From the NCBI GenBank assembly GCA_023131555.1, contig JAGLZJ010000044.1, positions 1-6,867 of the forward strand: a stretch of 6,867 nt of DNA. Reading direction: 5' to 3'. Positions 6,136 through 6,867 of this stretch are shown here, piece after piece (position 1 is the stretch's first letter; the number at the start of each line of letters is the position of its first letter). The position numbers were made by a program, and so were the translations under genes. The notes under the pieces were generated by a model. The model saw nothing but the letters and a program-made list of their open reading frames with translations. It made no database searches and was not told the origin of the DNA. The stretch is from Candidatus Bathyarchaeota archaeon. GTDB taxonomy: Archaea; Thermoproteota; Bathyarchaeia; Bathyarchaeales; SOJC01.

Positions 6136-6164
6136 AACTCGCTTTAACCGAGAAATAGCGAGTT
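6136..6164 (+). repeat. 8-bp hairpin between the regulator and mtnA
   Basis: AACTCGCT (6136-6143) and AGCGAGTT (6157-6164) are exact reverse complements around a 13-base loop, beginning directly after the regulator's TGA. No T run follows, so a simple terminator is not supported. It may shape the intercistronic mRNA or be a protein site. Confidence 0.5.
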
Positions 6165-6181
6165 CTACTGGCTTACGTCTT

Positions 6182-6185
6182 GAGG
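6182..6185 (+). promoter_or_regulatory. Ribosome binding site supporting an ACG start of mtnA
   Basis: TGAGG ends at 6185, eight bases before ACG at 6194. The same eight-base spacing is seen for the TTG-started gene at 5190. The match is short, so it supports but does not prove the start. Confidence 0.4.
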
Positions 6186-6193
6186 CTGTAACC

Positions 6194-6867
6194 ACGAAAA
6201 CGATTATATGGCAAGATGGCGTGGTCGAAACCATCGACCAGACGAGACTTCCTCTTGAGACAACAGTTCTGAGACTGAAAAGCTGCAGCGAAGTCGAAGA
6301 AGCCATAAAGAACATGAGAATTCGAGGAGCCCCCCTCCTAGGAGTAGCAGCAGCCTATGGCTTAGCTCTGACGGCATACAATTCAAAGTCTAAGGAAAAA
6401 TGGGAGTTGATCCAACAGCTTTCTGAATCTGCTAAGACATTGAAGCGAACTCGACCTACTGCAGTGAACCTGTTCTGGGCTGTTGACAGGATTATGAAGA
6501 AGGTCGAAGAGATGAAGCAAGATCCTCCCGCGAAGATCATCAAAGAAGTCGTCGAGGAGGCTGAGAAAATCGCAGATGAAGACCTTGAGGCAAACAGGAG
6601 GATTGGAAAACATGGATCGTCGCTGATTAAGAACGGAGACACCGTGTTAACCTACTGTAACGCGGGGGGCTTAGCTACTGCAGGTTACGGAACAGCCTTA
6701 GGAGTCCTACGAGCAGCGTGGGAAGAGGGAACAAAGTTTGAAGTGATCACGGCAGAGACGCGCCCGTTACTTCAAGGTGCTCGGTTAACTGCCTACGAGC
6801 TGTTCCAAGAAGGCATTCCCGTCACCTTGATCACAGACAACGCTATAGGTTACATCATCTCGAAGGG
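6194..6867 (+). CDS. mtnA: Methylthioribose-1-phosphate isomerase, N-terminal part (cut by window end)
   Basis: Converts 5-methylthioribose-1-phosphate to 5-methylthioribulose-1-phosphate in methionine salvage (eIF2B-like superfamily). Seen, numbering from the proposed start: KTIIWQDGVVETIDQ (2-16), RGAPLLGVAAAYG (44-56), RPTAVNLFWAVDRI (87-100), YCNAGGLATAGYGTALG with catalytic Cys155, ETRPLLQGARLTAYEL (188-203) and VTLITDN. These fit MtnA rather than ribose-1,5-bisphosphate isomerase, which has a different sequence around the cysteine. The catalytic aspartate of the GADRI motif lies beyond the window. No in-frame ATG, GTG or TTG precedes the conserved N-terminus; ACG at 6194, eight bases after a GAGG, aligns with the usual Met of M-K/R-T-I-x-W and is proposed as start. 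The first in-frame ATG (6314) would lose 40 conserved residues. Confidence 0.9.

Noticed and set aside
6208..6313. ATG at 6208 as start of mtnA
   Set aside because: It is in another frame than the conserved MtnA sequence; using it would need a frameshift within a continuous, conserved region.
5878..6642. Minus-strand frames opposite the regulator and mtnA
   Set aside because: The plus strand encodes conserved MtnA and PRTase motifs without interruption throughout this stretch.
6194..6867. Ribose-1,5-bisphosphate isomerase or an aIF2B subunit instead of MtnA
   Set aside because: The RPTAVNLFWA and YCNAGGLATAGYGTALG motifs and the QGARLTA context match MtnA; the relatives differ around the cysteine.

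Overview
The window reads as a chromosomal segment of an archaeon. Evidence for this: alanyl- and leucyl-tRNA synthetases of archaeal type, AT-rich TATA-like boxes about 26 bases before the expected transcript starts, several genes with little or no leader, a helix-turn-helix/phosphoribosyltransferase regulator of a kind best known from archaea, and a tRNA gene with an insertion that could be an archaeal-type intron. I infer a member of the TACK superphylum (for example Bathyarchaeia or a relative of Thaumarchaeota/Crenarchaeota), but the exact lineage cannot be fixed by eye.

Layout. 1-1200 (+): the C-terminal 399 codons of alaS, cut by the window start. 1267-4155 (+): a complete leuS. 4160-4531 (-): a 123-residue protein I do not recognise, meeting leuS tail to tail with only four bases between the stop codons. 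4532-4709: a promoter region serving the unknown gene and a tRNA gene; it holds a perfect 9-bp inverted repeat bracketing the tRNA TATA box. 4710-4803 (+): tRNA-Arg(UCU) with encoded CCA, about 15-16 extra bases in the D-loop and C instead of U at position 33. 4840-5190 (-): a small conserved archaeal protein resembling DUF2153, with a TTG start and a lysine-rich tail. 5191-5394: a divergent promoter region with two palindromic elements. 5395-6135 (+): an HTH-PRTase (GfcR-like) regulator. 6136-6164: an 8-bp hairpin. 6194-6867 (+): mtnA (methylthioribose-1-phosphate isomerase), cut by the window end, apparently starting with ACG.

How the parts fit. The first half is translation machinery (two class-defining synthetases; a tRNA gene follows after one unknown gene). 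The last part is a likely two-gene unit: a regulator whose C-terminal domain keeps the PRPP/ribose-5-phosphate binding motif, followed by an isomerase acting on a ribose-1-phosphate derivative in methionine salvage. The points most worth a second look are the D-loop insertion of the tRNA, the inverted repeat over its TATA box, the palindrome over the regulator's own promoter, and the missing canonical start codon of mtnA. No insertion sequence, CRISPR array or integrated element was seen.
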